Below, in pieces: positions 1 to 9,899 of a stretch of DNA of 64,000 nucleotides. The DNA comes from Andreprevotia sp. IGB-42 (GTDB lineage Bacteria > Pseudomonadota > Gammaproteobacteria > Burkholderiales > Chitinibacteraceae). A program made the position numbers and the translations under genes. Location of the stretch: contig NZ_WXTX01000003.1 in assembly GCF_009848685.1 (NCBI RefSeq), positions 310,001 to 374,000 of the forward strand. The letters are read 5' to 3'. Within the stretch, counting starts at the first letter, position 1. Each line of letters begins with the position of its first letter. The notes beneath the pieces are model-generated. The model was not told the origin of the DNA and did not search any database. It was given only the letters and a program-made list of their open reading frames with translations.

Positions 1-488
1 GCGGAATCGATGATGGGGATGATGCGCTGGCGCAAATCGAGAGCGATATCCGCCAGCCCCAGCGCTGGCGCGAAGTTGAGCTTGCTGCCATCCTCCGCCG
101 GAGCGAGCGTGGGCGAGCCGCCAACGATCTCGATGAAATGGTCGCCGAGAAAACCATCCTGCTGCAGGATGGCCTGCGAATCGGGCTTCACCCATTTCAT
201 GTAGCGCGTTTCCACCAGCATATCGACATCAACCTTGGCCGCTTCATTGAGCGACACGGTATCCACTACACCGATCTTGAAGCCGGACAGGCGCACCTGC
301 ATGCCCGGCAGCAGCCCGGCACCATTCTCGGCCACGAAGTTGAGACGCGTCTTGGCAACAAAATAGCCCTGCCGGATACCCAGCACCACAATCAGCAGCA
401 CCATCAGGCCCAATGCCAGCATGGCAAAACTGCCTGCGCGCCACCCCAGCATGCGAAAGCGCGGATCGCTGTCTTTCAAGTACTTCAT
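1..488 (-). CDS. MCE-domain (MlaD-like) lipid transport protein, C-terminus off window
   Basis: Partial gene: it starts at the ATG at 486-488 and runs off the left edge, so 162 residues are visible. The start overlaps the stop of the preceding gene (ATGA). A single membrane anchor lies at about residues 16-38. An MCE domain follows at about 45-125, with the family pattern GAGLLPGMQVRLSGFKIG and GFLGDHFIEIVGG. MlaD-type proteins are inner-membrane-anchored hexameric rings that hand phospholipids between the inner membrane and periplasmic carriers, working with an MlaE permease and an ATPase. Both partners precede it here, although the ATPase is degenerate. Family is confident; the substrate is inferred. 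Confidence 0.85.
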   Translation of the reverse strand, partial: MKYLKDSDPRFRMLGWRAGSFAMLALGLMVLLIVVLGIRQGYFVAKTRLNFVAENGAGLLPGMQVRLSGFKIGVVDTVSLNEAAKVDVDMLVETRYMKWVKPDSQAILQQDGFLGDHFIEIVGGSPTLAPAEDGSKLNFAPALGLADIALDLRQRIIPIIDS

Positions 489-1048
489 CCTTGCTCCCGT
501 TCCATATCCTGCACAGCGGCATCGGGCAGTGCCAAGCCCGCTTCGCCCCCCGGCATCAGGAGGATCGAATGCTCGCATATCGCCTGCCAGAGGGCCGTCA
601 CCGACGGTGAGCGCTCCACCCACGCACACCAGTCTGCATCAGCAAATATATAGCGTGGCGCCAGCACCAGCGTACGCACCAGCACCAGCTCCTGCTTGCG
701 CGTGACAGCCAGGGTAGCCGGCAAGCTGTCGAGCAGCGTTCTGACTGCGTCTTCGCTCAGTTGCAGGTGCTGCAGCGCAGCCAGCACACGCGTCTCCAGT
801 TCCGGCAGCTCCGCAAGCCGGTGATACCATGCCGGCAAGATCAGGTTTTCCCACACCCGCAGGTTGCTCAGCAAGCTGGTGGTGAAATCCAGCCGGGTGG
901 CCTGCCCCGGCTTTTGGACGTGCAGCGCAGCAATGGCGTCAGCGATCAGGTCTGCATCATCCCCGGGCAGCCGATAGCGCTGCCCGATCATGCACTCGTC
1001 AAGCGCGGCCAGCAACGCATGCTGGCGGTCTAGTTGAGCAGCGACCAT
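485..1048 (-). CDS. Degenerate MlaF-like ABC ATPase (no Walker A)
   Basis: This 187-residue protein sits between the permease (19-bp overlap) and the MCE protein (ATGA overlap), where such operons carry the ABC ATPase. Residues about 58-145 follow the helical half of MlaF-type ATPases: SNLRVWENLILPAW resembles the segment after the Q-loop, and LVLVRTLVLAP resembles the helix after the signature motif. However, no Walker A P-loop is visible, the LSGGQ site reads LAVTRKQ, and the Walker B DEP site reads FADADW. It is therefore unlikely to hydrolyse ATP on its own. It could be a structural pseudo-ATPase, a decayed gene, or a partner of a full ATPase encoded elsewhere. The homology is my reading by eye. 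Confidence 0.6.
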   Translation of the reverse strand: MVAAQLDRQHALLAALDECMIGQRYRLPGDDADLIADAIAALHVQKPGQATRLDFTTSLLSNLRVWENLILPAWYHRLAELPELETRVLAALQHLQLSEDAVRTLLDSLPATLAVTRKQELVLVRTLVLAPRYIFADADWCAWVERSPSVTALWQAICEHSILLMPGGEAGLALPDAAVQDMEREQG

Positions 1049-1740
1049 GCCAGATCCAGAATGAATACAGCCAGCATCCCGCGCATCACCGCGCGGGAAG
1101 ATGCCTTGGGTATTTCCGTGACATACGGTTTGGCCTTCAGGCCCATGCGGCAGGCCACTGCAACCGCCACGAAACCAAACAGCGCCGCCTTGCCCACACA
1201 GGTCAGCAACATGCCCGGATGCAAAAAGCGGTCCAGCTGGAATACCTGATAGCCGATATCCCAGCCTGACGACAGTACAGCGCCGCCCAGCATGGCGGAC
1301 AACGCCAGGTAGAGCGCCAGCGCTGCAGACGATATCGTCATGCCCACCAGGCGTGGCGCAATCAGGTACGAAGACAGCGGTATGCCGAGCGCAGTGAGGC
1401 TGTCGAGCTCGCCGTGCGCCTTCATTGCAGCCAGTTCGCTGGCCACCGCAGATGAGGAACGCGCCACCAGCAACAGCGCGGTGAACAGGGGCGCCAGCTC
1501 GCCGAAGGTCAGCACCGCCAGCAGACGCAACGCGGCCTCCCGGCTTTGCCCATATTGATCGTGTAACTGGCTGACCACGATGCCGCCCAGTGCGAAGCCG
1601 ATCAGGACCACCAGCAGCAACGCTTCGATACCGGTGAAGTACACCTGCTTGAACAGCACGCGCCGCACCGGCGCCCGCCAGAGATCGGCAAACGTGCGTA
1701 ACAGCGAGCGATGAAATGGTTGGATGGGCGGCATTGGCAA
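1030..1740 (-). CDS. MlaE-family ABC transporter permease
   Basis: A 236-residue multi-spanning membrane protein of the MlaE/YrbE permease family. Family hallmarks are FTGIEALLLVVLIGFALGG near the N-terminus, the loop ELAAMKAHGELDSLTALGI (the conserved contact with the ATPase), and about five hydrophobic segments. It heads a three-gene operon with the degenerate ATPase and the MCE protein, which implies lipid transport across the envelope. The permease keeps its ATPase-contacting loop even though the neighbouring ATPase has lost its catalytic motifs. Confidence 0.85.
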   Translation of the reverse strand: MPMPPIQPFHRSLLRTFADLWRAPVRRVLFKQVYFTGIEALLLVVLIGFALGGIVVSQLHDQYGQSREAALRLLAVLTFGELAPLFTALLLVARSSSAVASELAAMKAHGELDSLTALGIPLSSYLIAPRLVGMTISSAALALYLALSAMLGGAVLSSGWDIGYQVFQLDRFLHPGMLLTCVGKAALFGFVAVAVACRMGLKAKPYVTEIPKASSRAVMRGMLAVFILDLAWSLLN

Positions 1741-2982
<1,242 letters not shown>

Positions 2983-3015
2983 TCACCCCGGCACGGTCCT
3001 CCCGCCGTGCGCATG

Positions 3016-3038
3016 GCCCGGATGCTTGGCATCCGGGC
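3016..3038 (+). terminator. Hairpin downstream of trxB
   Basis: A perfect 10-bp stem (GCCCGGATGC / GCATCCGGGC) with a 3-base loop lies 34 bases after the trxB stop. There is no T-tract, so intrinsic termination is uncertain. It argues against starting gspL at the upstream ATG at 3007. Confidence 0.5.
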
Positions 3039-3099
3039 TGCCCGCTGTGTCATACTTCCGCCCGATGATTGCCTGCAAGCCTACCTATTGCGACGGACC

Positions 3100-4191
3100 G
3101 TGACCGAGCCCCTTTCCGCCTCCAGTTTTCCCCGCCTTTTTGTGGTGCTGCCCGAATCGGCAGACATAGAGCAACCATTGCAATGGTTTGCACCGGACAG
3201 CAACCAGCAAGGACTTGCAGCGCTGGCTGCGCTGCCCGCCGCGATGCGCACCACGCTGCTGCTGGCACCACCACAGCTGGCAAGCTATCAGCTGACGTTG
3301 CCGCGCCGCCCGCAACACAAGCTGCTACCCCTGATACGCCATGCACTGGAAGACCGGATGCTGGTCAATACCGATACGCTGCACTTGGCCACCCGTCAGG
3401 CGCGTGACGGCGCCACACAGGTCCACGGCTGTGACAAGCATTGGCTGCGCACTTGGCAAGCCCACTGCCAGGCCGCCGGCCGCACCGTGATTGCCGGTTA
3501 CGCATTGATCGACCTGGTTCCCGCAACACAAGCATGGCGCTGGCTGCCATTGGCCGCCGGGGGCCTGCTGTTGTCGCCGGATGGTGAAGCCGCCCGGCTG
3601 GATCACGATGCCGATGCGCATGTGCTGCTACCAGACGGCGCTGCACTGCAAACACTGAGCTGGCTAGATTTGCTGCAAACGCCTCTACCCAACCCGATCG
3701 AATTGCTGCATGGCGAATTTGCCCGACGTACCGCAGTGATGGATATCGACTGGAAGCCATTGCGTCGCCTGGCCTGCTTGGGCGGCGTGCTGCTGGCTGT
3801 GCTTTACCTTGCCCAGTTGGGGCAATGGTGGCAATTGCGTTCCACCACCACGGCATTACAAAGAGAAGTACGCCAGAGTTTCGCTGCCGCGTTTCCCGGC
3901 GAGCCCATTGTTGATCCGGTGCTGCAGCTTGCGAGCAAGCTGCGTGCCGCCGGCTTGTCGCAAGATGGCGGTAGCCAGAAACTCAGTGACTGGCTGGCCC
4001 GTATCGAAGGTGCGCTCGATAGCGATATACAGCTGAGCGCACTGGATTTCCGTGATGGCGCGCTCAGGCTGACCCTGAATGGCAACGAAGCCAATAGTGC
4101 AGTCAGCAAACTGATCGCTGCCGGCTTCAATGCGGCGCTTACCAACGAAGGCGGCAAGAACGTGATTACCCTGAGCGAGAAAAGCCGATGA
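3100..4191 (+). CDS. gspL: Type II secretion system protein GspL
   Basis: GspL is a bitopic inner-membrane component of the type II secretion assembly platform. Its cytoplasmic actin-like domain binds the GspE ATPase and its periplasmic ferredoxin-like domain pairs with GspM. From the GTG start the protein has 363 residues: a cytoplasmic part to about 220, a membrane segment at about 223-244 (LACLGGVLLAVLYLAQLG), then a coiled and ferredoxin-like periplasmic part. The start is uncertain: an ATG at 3007 is also in frame but overlaps the trxB hairpin. The stop overlaps gspM (ATGA), so the two are translationally coupled. Confidence 0.8.
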   Translation: MTEPLSASSFPRLFVVLPESADIEQPLQWFAPDSNQQGLAALAALPAAMRTTLLLAPPQLASYQLTLPRRPQHKLLPLIRHALEDRMLVNTDTLHLATRQARDGATQVHGCDKHWLRTWQAHCQAAGRTVIAGYALIDLVPATQAWRWLPLAAGGLLLSPDGEAARLDHDADAHVLLPDGAALQTLSWLDLLQTPLPNPIELLHGEFARRTAVMDIDWKPLRRLACLGGVLLAVLYLAQLGQWWQLRSTTTALQREVRQSFAAAFPGEPIVDPVLQLASKLRAAGLSQDGGSQKLSDWLARIEGALDSDIQLSALDFRDGALRLTLNGNEANSAVSKLIAAGFNAALTNEGGKNVITLSEKSR

Positions 4192-4661
4192 ATGCGCTCA
4201 AGCAAACCCTGCTGACTTTCTGGCAAGCGCGCGATACGCGCGAAAGACAAATGCTGATCGCCTGTGCGTTGGTGCTGCTTGTGGCGTTCGCCTATGGCGT
4301 GCTGTGGCAACCGCTGGCCAACGCCCAGGACAAACTGAAAAGACAGCTGCCGCAGCAACAGCGCAACCTGATTGAATTGCAACAGGGCATCGCATTGTTG
4401 AAAACGCAGGGCGGCGGCAGCCAGAACAACGATGGTGACTTGCGCAGCACAGTGCAGGCGCAGTTGGACCGTTATGGCATCAAGGCGGATCTGCAAGCGC
4501 TGCCGCAGGAAAAACTCAAGCTTGCAGCCGGCCAGCTCGATGGCGCCAAGGCGCTGCAACTGATTACCGCGCTGGAGCGTGGTGCCGGCCTGCGACTCGA
4601 GGAAACACGGCTGGCCGGTGTAGCCGGACAATTGCAACTGTCCATGATCGTGGGGCGCTAA
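4188..4661 (+). CDS. gspM: Type II secretion system protein GspM
   Basis: This 157-residue protein has a short cytoplasmic N-terminus, one membrane segment at about 22-41 (LIACALVLLVAFAYGVLW), a coiled-coil-prone stretch and a small periplasmic domain. That is the standard GspM architecture. GspM stabilises GspL in the secretion platform. It starts on the ATGA overlap with gspL and is followed at once by gspN, which supports the call despite weak sequence conservation in this family. Confidence 0.8.
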   Translation: MNALKQTLLTFWQARDTRERQMLIACALVLLVAFAYGVLWQPLANAQDKLKRQLPQQQRNLIELQQGIALLKTQGGGSQNNDGDLRSTVQAQLDRYGIKADLQALPQEKLKLAAGQLDGAKALQLITALERGAGLRLEETRLAGVAGQLQLSMIVGR

Positions 4662-4662
4662 G

Positions 4663-5385
4663 GTGCGTACGAAGAAAATTCTCTGGCTGGGCGGCGTATT
4701 CCTGATGCTGTTCCTGATCGTACGCATGCCAGCCAGCCTGTTCATCGGGTTCCTGCCCAAGCCCTGGCAGGCGGGAGACGTCCGCGGCACGCTGTGGCAT
4801 GGACAAGCCGCGCAGTTTGGCGCCAATGGCCAGTTGCTGGTTTCCGACCTGCGCTGGGACTGGCAAGCTGCCGAGCTGTTGCGCGGCAAGCTTGCATGGC
4901 AGATTTCCACCCTGCACAACCAGACTACCGGGCATGCGTTGCTCGGCCTTGAACTGGGCGGGCTGAAGGCTGAAAACGTCGATGTATTGTTGCCACTGGC
5001 ACCGTTGCTGGCGCTGGATGCAAAAATGGCGCCTTTGCAGATAGGCGGCAATCTGGCAATACAGGCGAAAGCAGCCAGTGAGCATGACTGGGACGGCGTG
5101 GTATTGACGCTGAGCGATGCCCACGCAATGCTGACCCCTCAGGCCAATCCGTTTGGCAGCTACCGGGTGGATACACAGCGCAAGCCGGAGGGGATTGCCT
5201 GGAAAATGCGCCCTTTGCAGGGCATCCTGCACATCGACGGACAAGGGGTCATCAAACCCGGCGGCAAACCACAAGGGCAGTTGCATTTCGTTCCCGCCAA
5301 GGGTCAGGAAGCGCTATTTGCACCTTTGATGGCAAGCCTGGGCGGCAGCAGCGCGGGTTACACCCTGCAACTGGGTGGCCAGTAG
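4663..5385 (+). CDS. gspN: Type II secretion system protein GspN
   Basis: This 240-residue protein begins with GTG one base after the gspM stop. An N-terminal membrane anchor (about 5-26, ILWLGGVFLMLFLIVRMPAS) is followed by a periplasmic region with the GspN pattern PWQAGDVRGTLWHGQAAQ. GspN is an accessory, not always essential, component of type II secretion. The other secretion genes (gspC-K) are not in this window, so gspLMN forms a detached sub-operon. It converges with the fixJ-like gene. Confidence 0.8.
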   Translation: MRTKKILWLGGVFLMLFLIVRMPASLFIGFLPKPWQAGDVRGTLWHGQAAQFGANGQLLVSDLRWDWQAAELLRGKLAWQISTLHNQTTGHALLGLELGGLKAENVDVLLPLAPLLALDAKMAPLQIGGNLAIQAKAASEHDWDGVVLTLSDAHAMLTPQANPFGSYRVDTQRKPEGIAWKMRPLQGILHIDGQGVIKPGGKPQGQLHFVPAKGQEALFAPLMASLGGSSAGYTLQLGGQ

Positions 5386-5451
5386 CGGGGTAACCCCCTG
5401 CAAGTGCGATGAACAGCCGGGCCAGCAGGCCGCCCCGCCCTTGCAGAAACA

Positions 5452-6066
5452 TCATGCGCCGACTTTTTCCCAGTCCACATCGCGCAGCAACGCAGCAAGC
5501 TCCACGCCCGAGCGCACGCGCAGCTTGGAATAGATGCGGGCACGGTGTACTTCCACGGTCTTGATACTGATATCGAGCACATCGGCAATCTGCTTGTTGA
5601 GCCGGCCGACCAGCAGCTCGCGCAGCACGTCACGCTCGCGCGGGGTCAGGCTGGACAGCCGCTCCGCCAGGTGCTGGCGCACTTCCCAGTCACCCCGCTC
5701 GATGCGGTCCGTTTCCAGATATTGTTCTACCTTACTGACCAGTACGCGATGGTCGAACGGTTTTTCGAGGAAATCCGCAGCGCCATCCTTGATCGCCGCC
5801 ACCGCCATCGGCACATCGCCATGGCCAGTCAGAAAAAGGACAGGCGGCAGGTAACTGGCGGTTTTCAGTTCGGCAAACAGCTCCAGCCCGGTCATGCCCG
5901 TCATGCGCACATCGACCACCAGACAGCCGAAATCCGCCGGATTGGCAGCCCCCAGAAAGTCTTCCGCCGATTCGAATCCCAGGCTGGGCCAGTGGCGGGT
6001 TTCAAACAGCATGGCCAGCGAATCACGTACGGCAATATCGTCATCAATGATGGCAATGGGGCGCAT
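5452..6066 (-). CDS. FixJ-family response regulator
   Basis: A 204-residue two-domain regulator. An N-terminal receiver holds the acidic pocket DDD at 8-10, the phospho-acceptor D52 (VVDVRMTGMTG), T/S switch in LTGHGDV, and the conserved lysine in EKPFD. A LuxR-type helix-turn-helix follows at about 138-200 (LTPRERDVL, NKQIADVLDISIKTVEVHR). Its ATG overlaps the stop of the upstream sensor kinase, so the pair is co-translated. FixJ-type regulators activate transcription when phosphorylated. The targets cannot be told from the sequence. Confidence 0.9.
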   Translation of the reverse strand: MRPIAIIDDDIAVRDSLAMLFETRHWPSLGFESAEDFLGAANPADFGCLVVDVRMTGMTGLELFAELKTASYLPPVLFLTGHGDVPMAVAAIKDGAADFLEKPFDHRVLVSKVEQYLETDRIERGDWEVRQHLAERLSSLTPRERDVLRELLVGRLNKQIADVLDISIKTVEVHRARIYSKLRVRSGVELAALLRDVDWEKVGA

Positions 6067-8357
6067 CAGTATACTTCCTTCTCGGTTTTTTCAATCTTGG
6101 CCGGCAACGGTATCCGGCAAACAAAACGCAAACCGCCGCCCGGGTTGGGCTCGGCGCGTAAATGACCTTTGTGCTGTTCCAGTACCGAGCGGCAGATATT
6201 CAGGCCGATACCCATGCCCTCTGCCTTGGTACTGTAGAACGGCTGGAACAGATTGCCCGGCTCTGCCAAGCCGGGGCCGCGGTCGGCAATGCTGACTTCC
6301 AGCGCATCGCCATCGCGGACGGCGGTAACGCGGATTTCACGCTTGCCGGGCATGGTTTCCATGGCTTCGACGCCGTTCTTGAGCAGGTTGAACAATACCT
6401 GCTCCAGCATCACGCTATCGCCGACGAATACCGGCAAATCGCCCGGCAGGTCGACGATGATACGTACGTGTGCCTTGCGCGCCAGCGGCTCCAGCAGCTG
6501 CAGCGGCACCGCCAGCAAGGCATCGATCTGGCAGCGCTCCTCGCGCGGTGCGCGCTTGGCGGCAAAATCGCGGATACCGCGGATGATCTGCCCGGCACGG
6601 CGCGCCTGATCGCCAATTTTGGTGAGTACCTCGCGCGCGCGGGAAAAGGCCGGTGGCTCCGCCCCCAGCAAGCCATCGCCCGCGGCCGCATAGCTGGCAA
6701 TGGCGGCCAGCGGCTGGTTGAGCTCGTGCGCCAGGCTGGATGCCAGTTCGCCCATGCTCACCAGCCGTGCGGTGTGCTGCAACCGCTCGTTGCGGATGCG
6801 GGTTTCCTCGGCAGCCAGGCGCATCTCGGTAACGTCGGTAGCGATATCGAGCCATACCGAGCGGCCATCCACCCAATCCAGACTGCGGCGCTGCACGCTG
6901 TACCAGCGGCCATCCACCGGATCACAGCACTCGGCGTACTGGGCATCGCCCGGCAACAGCGTCAGCAGGCAATACTCGCCATCCACCGGCAGTACGAAGG
7001 TAGTGGCGTGGTGCCGGTTGCGGTACAGCAGCTGGCCGGTATGCGCATCGGTGACCGATACCGCCGCCTCCAGCCCCTCCAGCACGGCGCGCAGCTGCGA
7101 GCGCGATGCGGCCAGCGCTTCGCGCTCGCGTTTGACTTCGGTAACGTCGTACAGCGATGCCATCCAGCCGCGATGCTCGCCACGGCCGTCCACCAGCTTG
7201 GAGGCGTACAGGCGCACATCGAAGCGCTCGCCATCCTTTTTCATGAAACGCAGCTGAAAACCATTCGATGGCGACTGGCCATTGAGAATCGCCTGATACA
7301 CCGATGCACAACGCGTGAGCTCCTCCGGCGGCCAGAACGGGAATGGCGGCACCAGATTCAGCAACTCCTCGCTGCGCCAGCCCACCATCTTGCAGAAAGC
7401 GGGGTTCACGTAAATCAGCCGCCCTTCGGTATCCATGGCGCGCAAGCCGGTGATCAGCGAGTGCTCCATTGCGGCGCGGAAGCGGATTTCATCGTGCAGC
7501 GCCACTTCGGCCGCCTGCCGTTCGCGCATGCGCCGCCGCACCTGCGACAGCGCCCACAGCAACAGTGCCAGCAGCACGGCGACGGCAAACACGAGCGCCG
7601 GCAATGACCAACTGGTGGGCTGCACGCGCACGCTGGCGCGCAACGACAAGCCATGGCCGGGCGGATCGAAAGCGATCTTGCGGGTGATGGCGCCGCTGGG
7701 CTCGACGGCATCGTACGGTGCAATCACGCCGTCACGGCCATCCAGCAGCGCCAGATCGTAACGCTGCACCATCCACCACGGAATCCGCTGCTGCAATAGC
7801 TGCGGCAGCGAGTAGCTGGCCAGCACTGCCCCTTGATACACGGTGCCGTGGAAATAAGGCACGATCAGCATCGCTGCGGGCGTATCGCCTTCGATGATGT
7901 TGCTGTAGATCGGGTAACCCAACGTGGCCGCGCCATCGATGCCTTCGCGCACTGCCTGGCTATCGAGCGCCGGCAGGCGACTGGGCCGGTCGCTGTACAC
8001 CGGCAGGCCACCCATGCGGCGACCGGTGAGATCGATATGCTCGACCGCAACCAGCTCCGGGCTGGCTTTCATCAGTGCATCGGCACGGACATTGAAATCC
8101 GGCGGGCGGATGGCGCCGGCGGCCAGACCATAGGCGAGGTTTTCCAGCGCGTTCTGATTGGTTTGCAGATACAGGCGGATGCCCTGCTCCTGCCAGAGCA
8201 GATCCTGCATCATGGTATTTTCGCGCTGCACGCGAGCCTGATGCTCGGCCAGCCAGGTGTAGCCGACCAGCGCAACCAGTGTCAGCGCGATGGCGGCGTA
8301 CGCAAGCAGCCAGGGCCACTGGCCAAGATAACGGTTGAGAAGCAGCTTGATGCGCAT
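6066..8357 (-). CDS. PAS-containing sensor histidine kinase (FixL/TodS-like)
   Basis: I start this 763-residue kinase at the ATG at 8357 because the more upstream ATG would prepend 29 proline/glycine-rich residues running toward a terminator. Two membrane segments (about 16-35 and 252-271) bracket a periplasmic sensor domain of some 215 residues. Two cytoplasmic PAS domains follow (about 290-410 and 420-515), then a HisKA domain with the phospho-acceptor H544 (SLAHELNQPLAAI) and an HATPase domain (N box LLKNGVEAM, G1 DRGPGL, G2 GMGIGL). It is coupled to the FixJ-like regulator. The ligand is unknown; I see no haem-binding PAS signature I would trust. Confidence 0.88.
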   Translation of the reverse strand: MRIKLLLNRYLGQWPWLLAYAAIALTLVALVGYTWLAEHQARVQRENTMMQDLLWQEQGIRLYLQTNQNALENLAYGLAAGAIRPPDFNVRADALMKASPELVAVEHIDLTGRRMGGLPVYSDRPSRLPALDSQAVREGIDGAATLGYPIYSNIIEGDTPAAMLIVPYFHGTVYQGAVLASYSLPQLLQQRIPWWMVQRYDLALLDGRDGVIAPYDAVEPSGAITRKIAFDPPGHGLSLRASVRVQPTSWSLPALVFAVAVLLALLLWALSQVRRRMRERQAAEVALHDEIRFRAAMEHSLITGLRAMDTEGRLIYVNPAFCKMVGWRSEELLNLVPPFPFWPPEELTRCASVYQAILNGQSPSNGFQLRFMKKDGERFDVRLYASKLVDGRGEHRGWMASLYDVTEVKREREALAASRSQLRAVLEGLEAAVSVTDAHTGQLLYRNRHHATTFVLPVDGEYCLLTLLPGDAQYAECCDPVDGRWYSVQRRSLDWVDGRSVWLDIATDVTEMRLAAEETRIRNERLQHTARLVSMGELASSLAHELNQPLAAIASYAAAGDGLLGAEPPAFSRAREVLTKIGDQARRAGQIIRGIRDFAAKRAPREERCQIDALLAVPLQLLEPLARKAHVRIIVDLPGDLPVFVGDSVMLEQVLFNLLKNGVEAMETMPGKREIRVTAVRDGDALEVSIADRGPGLAEPGNLFQPFYSTKAEGMGIGLNICRSVLEQHKGHLRAEPNPGGGLRFVCRIPLPAKIEKTEKEVY

Positions 8358-8412
8358 GCTTGCAGGATAGCGCGGATGCACGCATCCACCCCATACGGAA
8401 TAACCAAGGGAT

Positions 8413-8442
8413 GAAAAAACGCCACCCGGAGGTGGCGTTTTC
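8413..8442 (-). terminator. Rho-independent terminator after the BI-1 gene
   Basis: On the minus strand a stem CGCCACC/GGTGGCG with a TCCG loop is followed by a run of six T. It lies 25 bases after the BI-1 stop and upstream of the sensor kinase. A-rich sequence on the other flank makes it potentially bidirectional. Confidence 0.8.
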
Positions 8443-8466
8443 ATTACAGCGTGTATCGCGCAGCAA

Positions 8467-9144
8467 TCAATCGCGGCGGCCGGTCAGCATCATCAGGATG
8501 TTGAGCAGGCTGACAAAGACGTTGTACACGTCCAGATACAGTTGCAGCGTGGCGCTGACATAGTTGGTCTCGCCACCGTTCACTATACGGCTTACGTCAT
8601 ACAAAATGTAGGCCGAGAAAATGATCAGTGCGACGGCGGAAATCGCCAGCGAAAGCGCCGGGATGGCGAAGAAGATATTTGCAATCGCAGCCAGGATCAC
8701 CATCACCAGACCGATGAACAGGAATTTACCCAAGAAGGAAAAATCCTTCTTGGTGATGGTCGCTACGGCCGACAGCGAAAAGAAAATCGCCGCAGTGCCA
8801 ACCGCGGCCATGGTGATCATCTCGCCGCCGTTCGAGAACTTCAACGCGACCTGCAGCATTTGCGACAGCCACAGACCCATGAAGCCGGTAAAGCCCAGCA
8901 GGATGAACACGCCAAGCGCGCTTTCCTTGGTTTTTTCAATGGCATAGAAGGAGCCGAAGGCGACAGCCATGAAAATCAGCAAGCCCATCCAGCCGGTCAT
9001 GTGGAACCCGATCGAAATCCCCAGCAATGCACCGGCAGCGGTAGGCAACATCGAGAGGGCGAGCAGCGAATAGGTGTTGCGCAGTACCTTGTTACGCTCT
9101 ACGGCCAGCGATTCGCCGCCGTAGGTGGCGGTGTTCAATTGCAT
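8467..9144 (-). CDS. Bax inhibitor-1/YccA-family membrane protein
   Basis: A 225-residue protein with seven hydrophobic segments, matching the BI-1/YccA family: MGLLIFMAVAFGSFYAIE, SALGVFILLGFTGFMGL, and the C-terminal signature YVSATLQLYLDVYNVF with LLNILMML. Bacterial members are inner-membrane proteins linked to FtsH regulation (YccA) or calcium leak (BsYetJ); the role here is not determined. The start at 9144 follows a good ribosome site (AGGAGAA, 6 bases before). The in-frame ATG at 9216 precedes that site and is unlikely. It is monocistronic, ending at a clear terminator. Confidence 0.92.
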   Translation of the reverse strand: MQLNTATYGGESLAVERNKVLRNTYSLLALSMLPTAAGALLGISIGFHMTGWMGLLIFMAVAFGSFYAIEKTKESALGVFILLGFTGFMGLWLSQMLQVALKFSNGGEMITMAAVGTAAIFFSLSAVATITKKDFSFLGKFLFIGLVMVILAAIANIFFAIPALSLAISAVALIIFSAYILYDVSRIVNGGETNYVSATLQLYLDVYNVFVSLLNILMMLTGRRD

Positions 9145-9313
9145 GAGATGTTCTCCTGAATGATGTTTGCGGTCGGTCCGCAGCAATAAGATGGCCTTGG
9201 AACGGAAAAGTTTCAAGTAGCAAACACAAGGATTTCATTCATGCGGCATTTTTCGTATCGCGTTGCAGGCCGGGCGGCGCGCAAGATGGCGCCACCGCGG
9301 CAAAAAAAATGGC

Positions 9314-9754
9314 TTACAGCTGCTGTTGGGCGTCGTCATCTGCCTGCACGGCTGCAACGTTGTCCGGTTGCGCGTCGTCGCTACTGGCAGCATGCTGATT
9401 GCCCGAGCACGGGCGATTCTGGTACACCAGCGTGCCGGTATCATCCACGCAACTGCTGATGCCCAAACTGGCCATGCGGGCTGGATCGGGCGCTGTGGCG
9501 TTGGCAATCTGCGCGTTCTCTGCGTGCTCGCCATCCGCAACCACCGGCTGCGCTGCGCCACGTACGCCTCCTACCTCGGGCAGTGCATCAAGTGCCGCCT
9601 GATCATGGATGACCGGGCGGAGAATTTCCACGGTATCGGGCATGCGTGCCTGAGTACCCGCATGATGGAACTGCGGCTGGCTGAACATCAAGGTCGATGC
9701 CACTGCGGATACTGCAAGTATGCCGGCACCCAGGCCGAAAACGGTACGTTGCAT
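9314..9754 (-). CDS. Secreted DUF4124-like hypothetical protein
   Basis: A 146-residue protein with a probable signal peptide (residues 1-25, GLGAGILAVSAVASTLMFS). The C-terminal part contains SCVDDTGTLVYQNRPCSGN, the cysteine-flanked pattern seen in DUF4124 proteins, where an aromatic strand and a closing cysteine suggest a small disulfide-bonded fold. The tail is rich in D, A and Q. Function is unknown. It stands alone between the BI-1 gene and the acyl-CoA hydratase. Confidence 0.6.
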   Translation of the reverse strand: MQRTVFGLGAGILAVSAVASTLMFSQPQFHHAGTQARMPDTVEILRPVIHDQAALDALPEVGGVRGAAQPVVADGEHAENAQIANATAPDPARMASLGISSCVDDTGTLVYQNRPCSGNQHAASSDDAQPDNVAAVQADDDAQQQL

Positions 9755-9899
9755 GGCAGGCTCCCGCTGGTTTGGATGCCCCCAATGTACGTTTCCATCC
9801 TGCTGCTGCTTAGCGGACGGGCCAGCGAAACCCTGTGCGAATCGGTACTTTCACACGCAGGCGCTTTGCGCAAGCTGCGTCGGCCAAACCCTTGCCTGC

